A DNA stretch of 64,000 bases from Hydrogenophaga sp. BPS33 (lineage in GTDB: Bacteria; Pseudomonadota; Gammaproteobacteria; Burkholderiales; Burkholderiaceae_C): assembly GCF_009859475.1 (NCBI RefSeq), contig NZ_CP044549.1:1-64000 (forward strand), read 5' to 3'. Both the position numbers and the translations under genes were made by a program. Of the stretch, positions 32,915 through 41,727 are shown one piece after another. The notes under the pieces were generated by a model, which searched no databases, was not told where the DNA came from, and saw only the letters and a list, made by a program, of their open reading frames with translations. Within the stretch, counting starts at the first letter, position 1, and every line of letters begins with the position of its first letter.

Positions 32915-33774
32915 GAGCGGCTTTCAGTTGCGAACTTCAGGCTCCCGTAGTCCATCACGGGTTCACCCTTGCCATTGAGCGTACGGAAACGCACGCCATC
33001 ACTGTCGTGCCAGCCCAAGACCTTGAGTGTGTCGCCTGGCATGACAGGGCGCGTAAAGCGCGCGGACATCGAGCGCACGCGACTCGGGTCGCCGTCGCAG
33101 AAGGCGTTCAGAAGCAACCGTCCCGTGACGCCGTAAGTGCACATCCCGTGAAGGATGGGCCTGGGAAAGCCTCCGCGCTTGGCAAAAGACGGATCGCTGT
33201 GCAGCGGGTTGCGGTCACCGCTGAGTCGATAAAGGAGTGCCTGATCCTGACGCGTTTCTGCTTCCACGACCACATCGGGCTCAGTTTCTGGCATAGGCTG
33301 CACAGGAACACTCTTGCGACCTGGATCAAACCCGCCCGCGTCTCGAACAAAGCTCGCAGATGTCGATGTCATCAACAGCTCATCGGTTTCGACGTCGAAG
33401 GCTTCGCCATGGAAACGAATCAACGCACCGGAACCCTTGTCCTCGATGGCCACAACCTGGTTGGTAACGCGAACCTTGCCGTTCACAGGTAACGGCCGGA
33501 ACAGTTCGAAGCCTTGCTCCGCATGCACGGACTTGCTGCGATCGATATCGCCGAAGAAGGGCCGGTTACCTGCGTTCTGCATGATGACGACCGCATAAGT
33601 CGGCAACACGCATTGGACGAAGTCCTCGGAATTCTCGGTCGTAAACTGCAATTCCTTGCCAGGATCTTGCTGCCCGGCGCCAACGCCAATGGCATACAGC
33701 ATCGCGTCGCGCGAATCCCAAGCGACCTCGGCGACCGGTGCCGGTCTACCGATTGAACTCATGTCAAGAGCCAT
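32911..33774 (-). CDS. MaoC-like enoyl-CoA hydratase (two hot-dog domains)
   Basis: 287-aa protein resembling the hydratase-2 domain of peroxisomal multifunctional enzyme type 2. The C-terminal hot-dog carries the hydratase-2 motif YRLSGDRNPLHSDPSFAK then GFPRPILHG, with the catalytic Asp/His pair. The N-terminal hot-dog (VLPTYAVVIMQN) is the degenerate half. It forms (3R)-hydroxyacyl-CoA, fitting the downstream MFE-2-like dehydrogenase. The stop overlaps the DUF35 start by 4 bp. Confidence 0.92.
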   Translation of the reverse strand: MALDMSSIGRPAPVAEVAWDSRDAMLYAIGVGAGQQDPGKELQFTTENSEDFVQCVLPTYAVVIMQNAGNRPFFGDIDRSKSVHAEQGFELFRPLPVNGKVRVTNQVVAIEDKGSGALIRFHGEAFDVETDELLMTSTSASFVRDAGGFDPGRKSVPVQPMPETEPDVVVEAETRQDQALLYRLSGDRNPLHSDPSFAKRGGFPRPILHGMCTYGVTGRLLLNAFCDGDPSRVRSMSARFTRPVMPGDTLKVLGWHDSDGVRFRTLNGKGEPVMDYGSLKFATESRS

Positions 33775-33789
33775 ATTGAGCAGCCTCCT

Positions 33790-34722
33790 TCAAGCCGTTG
33801 CGATATCGCCGTTGCGGTCAGCGTTTGGAGAGGCCCGCTTGTGGAGGTCCGGCAGGACGGAATCAAGTTCATCCAGCGTCCAACGACCTTCCTTTTCGAC
33901 TCGGGGGCCGACGCGCCAACCTTCGGCGACCGTTATGCGTCCGCCACGCAGACCGAAGACGCGTCCGGTAATGCTCGACGAGCGCTCGCTGCCCAGCCAC
34001 ACCACAACGGGTGCCACGTTCGCGGCATCGAGAGGATCGAAGTCACCGATCGGCTTGGGGGCTTCAATACCTGCTACCTTGCCGAACACATCTTGCGTGA
34101 GCCTGCTCCAGGCGGTCGGGTAGATGGCATTGACAGTCACGCCGTATCGCTCCAACTCGCGTGACGCAATAACAGTCAAAGCCGTGATCGCCGCTTTGGC
34201 CGAGCCGTAGTTGCTTTGTCCAGGGTGGCAGTAGAGTCCCGCGGAGGAACCGGTATTGATGAGGCGCGCCGTCCTCGCACGTCCAGATTTCGATTCCTCA
34301 CGCCAGTAGGCAGCGGCGTGATGTGCGCACGCAGCAGTTCCCTTAAGGTGCACGCGTATGACCGAATCCCAGTCTTCCTCGGTCATGCTCACCAGCATGC
34401 GATCGCGAAGGATGCCGGCGTTGTTCACCAGGACATCCAATCCCCCGAAGTTCTCGCGAGCGCAGTCGATGATCCGCTTGGCGCCTTGCCAATCTGACAC
34501 ATCGTCCCCGTTGGCAACGGCCGTACCGCCGAACCCGATGATCTCATCCACCACTTGCTGCGCGGGAGTGCTGTCAACCCCACCTCCATCTGGGTTCGAT
34601 CCGAGATCATTGACCACCACCTTGGCGCCTTGTTTGGCGAATGCCAAGGCGTACTCGCGCCCCAGCCCTCGTCCTGCACCCGTGATCACGACGATACGGT
34701 TCTCACAATTGCGTTCCATCAA
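33790..34722 (-). CDS. Short-chain dehydrogenase, MFE-2-like (3R)-hydroxyacyl-CoA dehydrogenase
   Basis: 310-aa SDR with the NAD-binding TGAGRGLGREYALAFAKQGA, the MFE-2 marker VVNDLGSNPDGGGVDS, NNAG and the catalytic INTGSSAGLYCHPGQSNYGSAKAA (Ser, Tyr, Lys). It resembles the dehydrogenase domain of the MFE-2 protein whose hydratase domain is matched by the adjacent MaoC gene, so the two genes act as a split MFE-2. The tail is extended by about 40 residues. Confidence 0.9.
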   Translation of the reverse strand: MMERNCENRIVVITGAGRGLGREYALAFAKQGAKVVVNDLGSNPDGGGVDSTPAQQVVDEIIGFGGTAVANGDDVSDWQGAKRIIDCARENFGGLDVLVNNAGILRDRMLVSMTEEDWDSVIRVHLKGTAACAHHAAAYWREESKSGRARTARLINTGSSAGLYCHPGQSNYGSAKAAITALTVIASRELERYGVTVNAIYPTAWSRLTQDVFGKVAGIEAPKPIGDFDPLDAANVAPVVVWLGSERSSSITGRVFGLRGGRITVAEGWRVGPRVEKEGRWTLDELDSVLPDLHKRASPNADRNGDIATA

Positions 34723-34730
34723 CTATTCCT

Positions 34731-35741
34731 TTACTTGTTAGGTTGAGTGGCGTTGACCGCCTGCGCATACCGCTTGCGCTCCATCGCCAAAAATTCCGTC
34801 GCATCACTTCCCGACAGACCCAGCACTTCATTTCCGCCCAGGCGGCTAACTAAGTTGCCAAACTCCGGACTCTTGATCGCATTTGACAGAGCCACTTCGA
34901 CCCGCCGCGCCACGTCATCCGGTGTATTCCTACGCATGCCGAACGCCATCCAGCCGTAGTTCTCGTACGGGACGCCCAGCTCCTTCATACTGGGCACGTC
35001 CGGAAGCAGGGCGCTTCGATCGCGGCCGGTAACAGCCAATGCAATAAGCTTGCGGTCCTTCAACAATCCCAGAACACTGCTCGGATCCATCTGGGCAACA
35101 TCGACAATGCCTTGCATGAGATTGGTGATCAACGAGCCCGCTGATCCTGCGTAGGGGACGTAGGTGAATCGGGTGCCAGTTGCTTGTTCCATAGTGGAAA
35201 GGCTTATGCGGAAGTAATCGCCATATCCACCCATCGTGACGCTGCCGGGGCGCGCGCGTACTTCGGCCATTAATTCCTGAAGCGTCTTGTATTTGGAACC
35301 TGCACCTACGGTAAGGACCATGGGCCCGCGCGTGGCAATGCTAAGCAGGCGAAAATCTCTCTCCATGCTGTACGGAAGATCTTTATTTACCAGCTCATTG
35401 ATGACCCCAGTTGATGGCGTTAGCACCATCACGCTGTTTCCATCGGCGGGAGCACGCATCAAGGCCTGTACCGCAATGACGCCATTGGCTCCGGGCAAAT
35501 TCTCCACGACAACGGCTTGACCGAGTTCTTTGCCAAGGGGTAGTGTCAACCCCCGTACCAATGTGTCGGACATACTGCCCGGACCGATAGGCACCAGGAC
35601 GCGAAATGGTTGAGAGCGGTCCGAAGCGGATACACCAAAGCTGGCTCCTGCTGCGATCATCGCGCCGAGAAACTTGCGTCGCTTGGGTTCGAAGGATTGG
35701 ATTGGCCTATCGTCCTTCTGCTGTCTACTTGTAGTCGTCAT
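34731..35741 (-). CDS. Bug-family tripartite tricarboxylate transporter substrate-binding protein
   Basis: 336-aa periplasmic binding protein of the TctC/Bug family. A twin-arginine-like leader KRRKFLGAMIAAGASFG is followed by FRVLVPIGPGSMSDTLVRG, VVVENLPGANGVIAVQAL and YVPYAGSAGSL, the usual carboxylate-binding loops. No TctA/TctB membrane genes are in the window, as is common for Bug proteins. Within the catabolic cluster it probably captures the growth substrate. Confidence 0.92.
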   Translation of the reverse strand: MTTTSRQQKDDRPIQSFEPKRRKFLGAMIAAGASFGVSASDRSQPFRVLVPIGPGSMSDTLVRGLTLPLGKELGQAVVVENLPGANGVIAVQALMRAPADGNSVMVLTPSTGVINELVNKDLPYSMERDFRLLSIATRGPMVLTVGAGSKYKTLQELMAEVRARPGSVTMGGYGDYFRISLSTMEQATGTRFTYVPYAGSAGSLITNLMQGIVDVAQMDPSSVLGLLKDRKLIALAVTGRDRSALLPDVPSMKELGVPYENYGWMAFGMRRNTPDDVARRVEVALSNAIKSPEFGNLVSRLGGNEVLGLSGSDATEFLAMERKRYAQAVNATQPNK

Positions 35742-35863
35742 GCGTTGTCTCCAGTTGTAGTAAAAGTGCTAGACGTTCGGCGGTCGCTCGAACGCCGCCG
35801 CTACGCCGATCCATCCAACTTGCTTGCGAGAGAGCACTGCCAAGAACAGCAGCGCGATGGAAC

Positions 35864-37084
35864 TCAAATCACCTTCGCCTTGCGCAGGCTTTCGAAATCG
35901 CCCGCAGTCATCGATAGCAGGTCGCTAAGTACTTCCTCTGTATGAGCCCCAAGAGCTGGACCCAGGGTGTCAAGAGAGCCAGGCGTCGCCGAGAGCCTGG
36001 GAACCACGTTGGGCGCGTGGAAGTCTCCTACCCTTTCGTCTGCCATCTGCTTGATATTGCCGCGCGCTTTGTACTGAGGATCATTGAAGATGTCCTCGAT
36101 GTCGTACAGCAGCCCACAAGCCATTTCGTTCGCTTCACAGAGGTCAAGGACGTCTTTTGCGGCATAGCTGGCGGCCCAGTCACCCACCATCTTGTTCAAC
36201 TCATCCCGACGCTTGTCGCGCTCGCCCATGGTTTTGTATCGAACGTCCTGCGCGAGCTCGGGACGTCCCATGGTCACAGCGAGCCTTTCGAACATCCGAT
36301 CACTGGAACACGCGATTGCCACCCACCGATCATCGGCAGTCCGATAGTGGCTGTGTGGAACGATGTTTACCGTGTCAGCGCCCATGGGTTGGCGCACAAA
36401 CTTGTTCCGGCCATACGACGGCACGAGTTCGTCCATGATCCGGAAAACGGACTCGTACAGACCGATATCGATGAACTGACCTCGCCCGGATTTTTCGAGT
36501 GAACGCAAAGCGAGCAACACACCAACGGCGCCGTACAGCCCAGAGAAGTAGTCGGCAAGCGATGTCGACCCCGGCATGACGGGTTTGGCACCTGGCTCAC
36601 GTGCAAGGTGCGACAGACCACTAAAGGCATGAGCGATGCGCGCATAGCCTGGCTTGTCCTTGTAAGGGCCGGTCTGTCCGTAAGCGCTGACGCGCAGCAT
36701 CACCAGTCGGGGATTGATCTTGGACAAGTCCTCGAACCCAAGACCCCACTTCTCGAGTGTTCCAGGACGAAAGTTCTCCAGAACGACATCCGATTTCTCA
36801 ACGAGCTTGCGGAAGATTTCCTTTCCAGCCTGCAGCCGCAGGTCGAGGGTAACGGACTTCTTGTTGCGAGCCTCGCTCAGCCAAACAAGCGAATCTCCGC
36901 AATCCGTAGTGGTTCCCCAATAGCGCAGAGGATCACCAATTCCAGGCTGCTCGATCTTGATGACCTCCGCACCGAACTCGGCGAGCGTTGAGCCGCAGAA
37001 AGGAGCAGCGATGAAGGTCGCAATATCCAGGACACGCAGTCCGGACAGCGGTTTCTCGGTTTCAGAAGTCATGTGTTCACTCAT
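35864..37084 (-). CDS. CaiB/BaiF CoA-transferase family III
   Basis: 406-aa family III CoA-transferase: LSGLRVLDIATFIAAPFCG, LAEFGAEVIKIEQPG, LRVSAYGQTGPYKDKPG and the catalytic Asp in STSLADYFSGLYGAVG. Its GDPLRYWG and LDLRLQAGKE segments match true CoA-transferases better than racemases. It overlaps the CitE-like lyase by 4 bp, so it may move CoA onto the acid later cleaved by the lyase. A 122-bp gap separates it from the Bug gene downstream. Confidence 0.9.
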   Translation of the reverse strand: MSEHMTSETEKPLSGLRVLDIATFIAAPFCGSTLAEFGAEVIKIEQPGIGDPLRYWGTTTDCGDSLVWLSEARNKKSVTLDLRLQAGKEIFRKLVEKSDVVLENFRPGTLEKWGLGFEDLSKINPRLVMLRVSAYGQTGPYKDKPGYARIAHAFSGLSHLAREPGAKPVMPGSTSLADYFSGLYGAVGVLLALRSLEKSGRGQFIDIGLYESVFRIMDELVPSYGRNKFVRQPMGADTVNIVPHSHYRTADDRWVAIACSSDRMFERLAVTMGRPELAQDVRYKTMGERDKRRDELNKMVGDWAASYAAKDVLDLCEANEMACGLLYDIEDIFNDPQYKARGNIKQMADERVGDFHAPNVVPRLSATPGSLDTLGPALGAHTEEVLSDLLSMTAGDFESLRKAKVI

Positions 37085-38067
37085 GCTGCGTTAGTGCGGG
37101 CGCTGATCGCGCGGCTGCGCTCCAGGACGTTATGGGTCATCTTCAGGTGAGCAAGATCGACCAGCTCGCCATCAATACTGATGGCGCCTTGTCCCTTGGC
37201 AGCGGCCTCGCGCACGGCCGCTGAGACTTTCTCGGCCCAGGCGACCAAAGTTTCCGAAGGCGTGAACACCTCGTTGGCCCAGTCCACCTGATGAGGATGA
37301 ATGGCCCATTTGCCGTCGAAGCCGAGCGCCCTTGCGCGTGCGGCCGATGCCTTGTATCCCTGCTCGTCTCGGAAGTTGGTATACGGCCCATCCACTGGAC
37401 GCAACCCATAGGCACGGCAAGCAGCTGCAATACGCGCCATGGCGTGATGCCATTGATCGTTGTAGTGAGCATGCCGACGGCCATTCGTGTCCGCATCGGT
37501 GAGCACCGCGTAGTCTGGGTTGATCGCACCGACCATGCGGTCCGGCGCCTGCATGCTGATGATGAAATCGCCTACACCAAAGATCAATGCTTCCAGCCTG
37601 TCCGAGGATCGGGCGATCTCTTCGACGTTGGCAAGTCCTAGCGCGGTCTCGATCAGCGCTTCGATCCCGATAGGGTCCGTTCTTCCGATCTCGGCTTCGA
37701 TGCCCGTGAGGAGCGTTTCGACAAATTCGATGTCGCGAGCTCCCCCTGCTTTTGGAAGGAGAATGAGATCGAGCCGTGGACTCGATTGAGCTACCTCGAC
37801 AATGTCCCGCCAGCCCCATTGGGTGTCAAGCCCGTTCACTCTAACTGCCACCGTCTTGTTGCCCCAATCGATGTCACGCAATGCAGCAATGGCCAGCTTG
37901 CGCGCAGCGTCTTTCTGAGCTGGAGCCACCGAATCCTCAAGATCAAGGAAGACGACATCGACATTGCTGCGCGCAGCCTTCTCGAAAAAGTGCTCGGAAG
38001 AGGCAGGAACGGCAAGTTCGGAGCGGTGCACCCGGAAGCGGCGAGAAGGAATTTTGATAGAAGTCAT
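37081..38067 (-). CDS. HpcH/HpaI (CitE-like) CoA-ester lyase
   Basis: 328-aa TIM-barrel lyase of the malyl-CoA / citramalyl-CoA / CitE group: RSELAVPASSEHFFEKAA, DVVFLDLEDSVAP (metal/substrate Asp-Glu), VRVNGLDT, LPKAGGARDIEF, GIEALIETA (metal Glu) and KWAIHPHQV. The ATG at 38067 is chosen because the family begins MTSIKIPSRRFRVHRSEL; the frame is open further upstream without similarity. With the adjacent CoA-transferase it would activate and cleave a beta-hydroxy-acid CoA ester into acetyl/propionyl-CoA and glyoxylate or pyruvate. Confidence 0.9.
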   Translation of the reverse strand: MTSIKIPSRRFRVHRSELAVPASSEHFFEKAARSNVDVVFLDLEDSVAPAQKDAARKLAIAALRDIDWGNKTVAVRVNGLDTQWGWRDIVEVAQSSPRLDLILLPKAGGARDIEFVETLLTGIEAEIGRTDPIGIEALIETALGLANVEEIARSSDRLEALIFGVGDFIISMQAPDRMVGAINPDYAVLTDADTNGRRHAHYNDQWHHAMARIAAACRAYGLRPVDGPYTNFRDEQGYKASAARARALGFDGKWAIHPHQVDWANEVFTPSETLVAWAEKVSAAVREAAAKGQGAISIDGELVDLAHLKMTHNVLERSRAISARTNAA

Positions 38068-38074
38068 GTTTGGA

Positions 38075-39043
38075 TCATTCCGGTTGAATGCCCGCTGCCT
38101 TAGCGGAGGTAGCCCAGTTCGCAATCTCCTCACGGGTGAAGGAACGCAGTTGCTCTGGTGTCGTCGCGAACGCTTCCATTCCGTTGTTGCGAAAGAAAGT
38201 TGTTGCGCCTTCCGAGCGGACACCTTCGCTGATGAGCTTGTTCAGTGCCGAGACAATCTCCGGTGGCGTTCCAGCGGGCGCATAAGCTGCAAACCAGTAC
38301 CCGGCTTGGTAGCCACTAAGACCTGCTTCTTGCAGCGTGGGCAATTCCGGCAGGTATGAAGATCTCGTCTTGCTGGTAACCGCGAGTGCGCGCACCTTGC
38401 CGCCGCGGATCATTGGCAGTGCCGTGGTCATGTCCGGAAAGAAGATTTGGATCTGACCCGCAATCAAATCCGCCATTGCCGGGGGATTCCCTTTGTAGGG
38501 AACATGCAGCAACTTGACTCCTGCCATTTGGGCGAAGGTTTCACTGGCGACTCTCGCAGACGCGCCTCCACTGCCATACGCATATTTGTCGGGATTGGCC
38601 TTGACCAAGCCGATCAAATCTGCGATCGTTTTCACCGGAAGATCGTTGTTAACAACGAGGACCTGCGAGCCACGCCCAAGTCCGGATATGGGCGCAAAGT
38701 CCTTATCGGCGTCGTAAGACAGTTTTTTGTAGAGAGAAGGGTTCGCCGCGTTGGTTGTCGAGTTGCCTATCAACACTGTGTACCCGTCCGGCGCCGACCG
38801 CGCAACGGACTCGGCTGCCAGAATTCCGTTCGCGCCCGGCTTGTTGTCCACAAGTACAGGCACGCCACTTCGTTGCTGCACAGTGGATGCTATCGCTCGC
38901 GCAAGCTGGTCGGTTGCACTGCCCGCCGTGTTGGGAACGATGAACCGGATGGTCTTTTCAGGAAAGGTTGCTGCCTTGGCAGGAAGGGCGAAGCCAAGCA
39001 GGCACATGAGTGCAGCAGCCAAAGGGTGGAGGATTGTTCGCAT
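38075..39043 (-). CDS. Bug-family substrate-binding protein
   Basis: 322-aa TctC/Bug-family periplasmic binder with a Sec signal peptide (LHPLAAALMCLLGFALPAKAA, cleavage after AKA). Family loops include RFIVPNTAGSATDQLAR, VLVDNKPGANGILAAESV, HVPYKGNPPAMADL and AVTSKTRSSYLPELPT. It lies 7 bp upstream of the lyase and 14 bp downstream of the TauD gene, in the same transcription unit. Confidence 0.93.
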   Translation of the reverse strand: MRTILHPLAAALMCLLGFALPAKAATFPEKTIRFIVPNTAGSATDQLARAIASTVQQRSGVPVLVDNKPGANGILAAESVARSAPDGYTVLIGNSTTNAANPSLYKKLSYDADKDFAPISGLGRGSQVLVVNNDLPVKTIADLIGLVKANPDKYAYGSGGASARVASETFAQMAGVKLLHVPYKGNPPAMADLIAGQIQIFFPDMTTALPMIRGGKVRALAVTSKTRSSYLPELPTLQEAGLSGYQAGYWFAAYAPAGTPPEIVSALNKLISEGVRSEGATTFFRNNGMEAFATTPEQLRSFTREEIANWATSAKAAGIQPE

Positions 39044-39057
39044 GCTAGGCTCCCCGG

Positions 39058-39945
39058 TCAGCGAGGCACGTCGCCCTGGACCACGGTGCGATGCAGGCGT
39101 CGAACGTGACCACCCATGTCGAAGTCGTCGCTGGCCTTGTGCATGAGGCTTCGGTTATCCCAGATGACGATATCTCCCGTCAGCCATTGGTGACGGTAGA
39201 TGAACTGGGCTTGCGTCGTGTGCTCCAGGAGCTGCTTGAGGAGCGCCCGCCCTTCTTCAATAGGCATCCCTTCGATATGGGAAGTGTGGTTGCCGAGGTA
39301 CAGGCCCTTGCGCCCCGTCTTGGGATGGGTCCGCACGAGCGGGTGCGCGACCGGCGGCGCAGCCGCGATCTCTTCTGCGGATGCAGGCCGGCTTCCTGAG
39401 TTGTGCCGGGATTGCTCCCAGCTGTGCACGGCACGGAGCCCATCGATGCGCTGCTTCATTTCCGTCGACAACGCGTCGTAAGCTGCGTGCATGTTCGCGA
39501 ACAACGTGTCACCGCCGCTGGGCGGAATCTCAATGGCGTAGAGCAGTGTGGACGATGCCGGCCGCTGCATGTAGGACGCATCGGTGTGCCAGAAGAAGTT
39601 GCCAGGATTGTCTAGCGCGGCCTTCGGATTGGGCTTGCCGTCCTTTCCGAGATTGCTCACGACGTGCAGCGCCGGGTAGTCCTTGCCGAGATAGTCGGCG
39701 CGAATGGGCAGTTCAAGCTCGCCGAATCGCTCACTGAAGGCGATCTGGTCGGGCTTGGAAAGTTGCTGGTCACGGACAACGAGGATCGAGTAGGTGCCAT
39801 AGGCCTCCCTCAGGCGATCCCATTCGCCCGCCTTCAGGTTGGCCAAATCGACGCCTGTGCATTCGGCACCCGTGAACGAGGACAGAGGTTTGATCACGAG
39901 GGCACTTGCCTCCGTGGTGGACCGAGAAGGTGTTGCAGCAGTCAT
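39058..39945 (-). CDS. TauD/TfdA-family Fe(II)/2-oxoglutarate dioxygenase
   Basis: 295-aa non-haem iron oxygenase. The facial triad is His and Asp of FFWHTDASYM and the distal His in DNRSLMHKAS; the 2-oxoglutarate Arg is in GHVRRLHRT. Family members hydroxylate taurine, alkylsulfates or aryloxyalkanoates so that the C-O or C-S bond collapses. ATG 39945 has AAGGAG 8 bp upstream (on the coding strand), a site shared with the EstB gene at 44535. Probable first gene of the catabolic transcription unit. Confidence 0.92.
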   Translation of the reverse strand: MTAATPSRSTTEASALVIKPLSSFTGAECTGVDLANLKAGEWDRLREAYGTYSILVVRDQQLSKPDQIAFSERFGELELPIRADYLGKDYPALHVVSNLGKDGKPNPKAALDNPGNFFWHTDASYMQRPASSTLLYAIEIPPSGGDTLFANMHAAYDALSTEMKQRIDGLRAVHSWEQSRHNSGSRPASAEEIAAAPPVAHPLVRTHPKTGRKGLYLGNHTSHIEGMPIEEGRALLKQLLEHTTQAQFIYRHQWLTGDIVIWDNRSLMHKASDDFDMGGHVRRLHRTVVQGDVPR

Positions 39946-40042
39946 TTCGTGTCTCCTTTGATGTGATGGATTTAAGCAGTGATGAAGTGTGCACACAAGT
40001 GGGATTATTGGAACGATTATCCCGTTTAGACGATCAATTATC
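39938..40042 (-). promoter_or_regulatory. Promoter/operator copy 1 (tauD)
   Basis: 105 bp upstream of, and including the first codons of, the TauD gene; 94 of 105 bases match 44528-44632 without gaps (hand count). It contains the imperfect dyad GGGATTAT-N7-ATTATCCC (40001-40023), a LysR-box candidate, and the AAGGAGA ribosome site. Confidence 0.8.
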
Positions 40043-40108
40043 GTGAACGGAATTTGTAAACTGCGTCACAGGCGACGACTGAGCTTGCCCCCTGAATGAC
40101 CAGTCATC

Positions 40109-40483
40109 GTGACCGCTACGTTCGAAAAGGACTGCAGTGATCGCGAAATCAGGGCGTTCCGCGCGTGGGAGGGCAAAGAGCTCCCAGGCGAGCCAGTGCG
40201 CGAGATGCTCATCGAAGCCGTCGAGAGGCACTTCGGGGCCGTGGAGGCCATGCCCGCGGGGCACCTGCTGCAGGTCCTGCCGGACAACGGCAGCACTACG
40301 TCGCCCAGGAAACTCGACGCGTCGTCAGAACCCTGGGCCTCACGCCGGTCAATACCTCGGTTTGCAGTCCACAGATCAACGGCATGGCCGAGAGCTTCGT
40401 CAACACCTTCAAGCGCGACAACGTCAGTCGAATGGACCTCAGCGATGCACGCACCGTCCTGGCACAGTTGCCTGCGGCGTTTG
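40109..40483 (+). pseudogene. IS3-family transposase OrfB fragment, left part
   Basis: Relic of an IS3-family integrase. One frame gives RAWEGKELPGEPVREMLIEA and VLPDNGS, and after a frameshift near 40310 another gives GLTPVNTSVCSPQINGMAES and ARTVLAQLPAAF. The sequence stops at 40483 where an IS66-like cassette begins, and continues in frame at 43011 (EHFNEVHPHSSL). The N-terminal half and orfA are absent. Confidence 0.85.
40476..40483. repeat. 8-bp target-site duplication, left copy
   Basis: GGCGTTTG directly before the left terminal repeat of the IS66-like cassette, repeated at 43011-43018. Eight bases is the duplication length typical of IS66-family insertions. Confidence 0.85.
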
Positions 40484-40541
40484 GTACGCGTCCGGCAATC
40501 CCATCTTGAGCTAGACACAGCGCCGAGGCATCGTGTGCACG

Positions 40542-40936
40542 ATGAAGATCATGCACGCCATGGCGAACGACACGATCGCCCAACGCCCCAATCGGCGCTA
40601 CTACCCACCACAACTCAAAGACCAGATCGTGGCTGAATGCCAGGTCTGACGCGTCAGTGGCATGCGTAGCGCTTGCACACGGAATCAACGCCAACATCGT
40701 TCATCGCTGGATGCGCGAGCAAGCGGACGCCCTGTTGCCAGCGCCCCGGAATGAGTTTCGTTGCGCTGAATCTGCCTCGACCAGTTGAACAGGTCCCAGC
40801 AACTGACACCAGCTCACCGCCCGTGGCGCGCTCGATCCACGTTGAGGTTCGTCGCAGTGCCGGCGTACTCACCGTGAACTGGCCACTGGAAGATGCAGCG
40901 CCATGTGCAGCGTCGCTGCGCGACTGGCTCCGATGA
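40542..40936 (+). pseudogene. IS66-family TnpA remnant
   Basis: The start reads RPNRRYYPPQLKDQIVAEC, the IS66 TnpA helix-turn-helix. A TGA/frameshift follows, and another frame continues ASVACVALAHG, INANIVHRWMREQADALLPA and IHVEVRRSAGVLTVNWPLED. At least one frameshift disables it. The end overlaps the TnpB start (ATGA), as in intact IS66 elements. Confidence 0.85.
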
Positions 40937-41053
40937 ACCGCATTGATCCACTGTGGCTTTCCACCGAGCCGCTTGACATGCGAGCTGGCACCGAGACTGC
41001 GCTGGCACGTGTAGTGGCTGTCTTTGGCGCAGCGCGCCCACACCACGCCTACC
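40933..41053 (+). pseudogene. IS66-family TnpB N-terminal fragment
   Basis: Starts MNRIDPLWLSTEPLDMRAG and TETALARVVAVFGAARPHHA, the IS66 Orf2/TnpB N-terminus, and loses similarity at about 41050, roughly 40 codons in. The remainder of TnpB and all of TnpC are missing, replaced by the passenger genes. Confidence 0.85.
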
Positions 41054-41152
41054 GAAGCCGATCCTTGGGCCATCCCTTGGGGTCGACCGCGATAAGTTTT
41101 CACACAGCCTGGGCCCAAAGCCGCCGCTTGCCCCCGGATTTCCGAAAGCGCG

Positions 41153-41656
41153 CTAAAGATGTGGGTCCGGACCACGTTCGACGAATGTGGACAGCACTAC
41201 ATAGCTGCGCGTGCTTTCAACGCCGTCGACGTCCTGTACTTTGCCGAGCAGTTCTTCCAGACTCTCCGTGTCATGCGCGCGCACCTTGAGCATCACACTG
41301 CTATCGCCTGTCACGGTGTGAATCTCCTCGATTTCAGGGAGGTTGCTCAGCGTCAGGAGCCGCTTCGTGCTCACCACGTTCTTCGTGTTCACCAGAACGA
41401 AGGTCAGCAGCGTGCGCCCCACCTTGCAGCCATCGATTTGTGCGACCGTGGCCTTGATGACGCCGTCGCGCTTGAGGCGCTTGACGCGGTCATGGACCGC
41501 AGGCGCCGACAGGTGCAGGATTTCGCTCAGCTCGGCGTAAGTTTGCGAGCTGTCTGCTGCCAGGAGGCCTAATATTTTTCGGTCTGCCTCGTCCAGTTTC
41601 ACCGGCTGGTGACGCACTTGCCTCACAGCATTCGTTTCTTCTGTTTTGTTAGGCAT
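41153..41656 (-). CDS. Lrp/AsnC-family transcriptional regulator
   Basis: 167-aa feast/famine regulator: N-terminal HTH (LDEADRKILGLLAADSSQTY, LSAPAVHDRVKRLKRDGVI) and C-terminal RAM ligand domain (HTVTGDSSVMLKVRAHD). It is divergent from the MFS gene with 71 bp between starts, so it very likely controls the exporter in response to an amino acid or related metabolite. Both lie inside the IS66-like cassette. Confidence 0.93.
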   Translation of the reverse strand: MPNKTEETNAVRQVRHQPVKLDEADRKILGLLAADSSQTYAELSEILHLSAPAVHDRVKRLKRDGVIKATVAQIDGCKVGRTLLTFVLVNTKNVVSTKRLLTLSNLPEIEEIHTVTGDSSVMLKVRAHDTESLEELLGKVQDVDGVESTRSYVVLSTFVERGPDPHL

Positions 41657-41727
41657 TTTCTGTTTATTTCCTACTGATGTTCAGTAATCATGCATCAACT
41701 GAACATTTTTAGTCATAGGAAAACACC

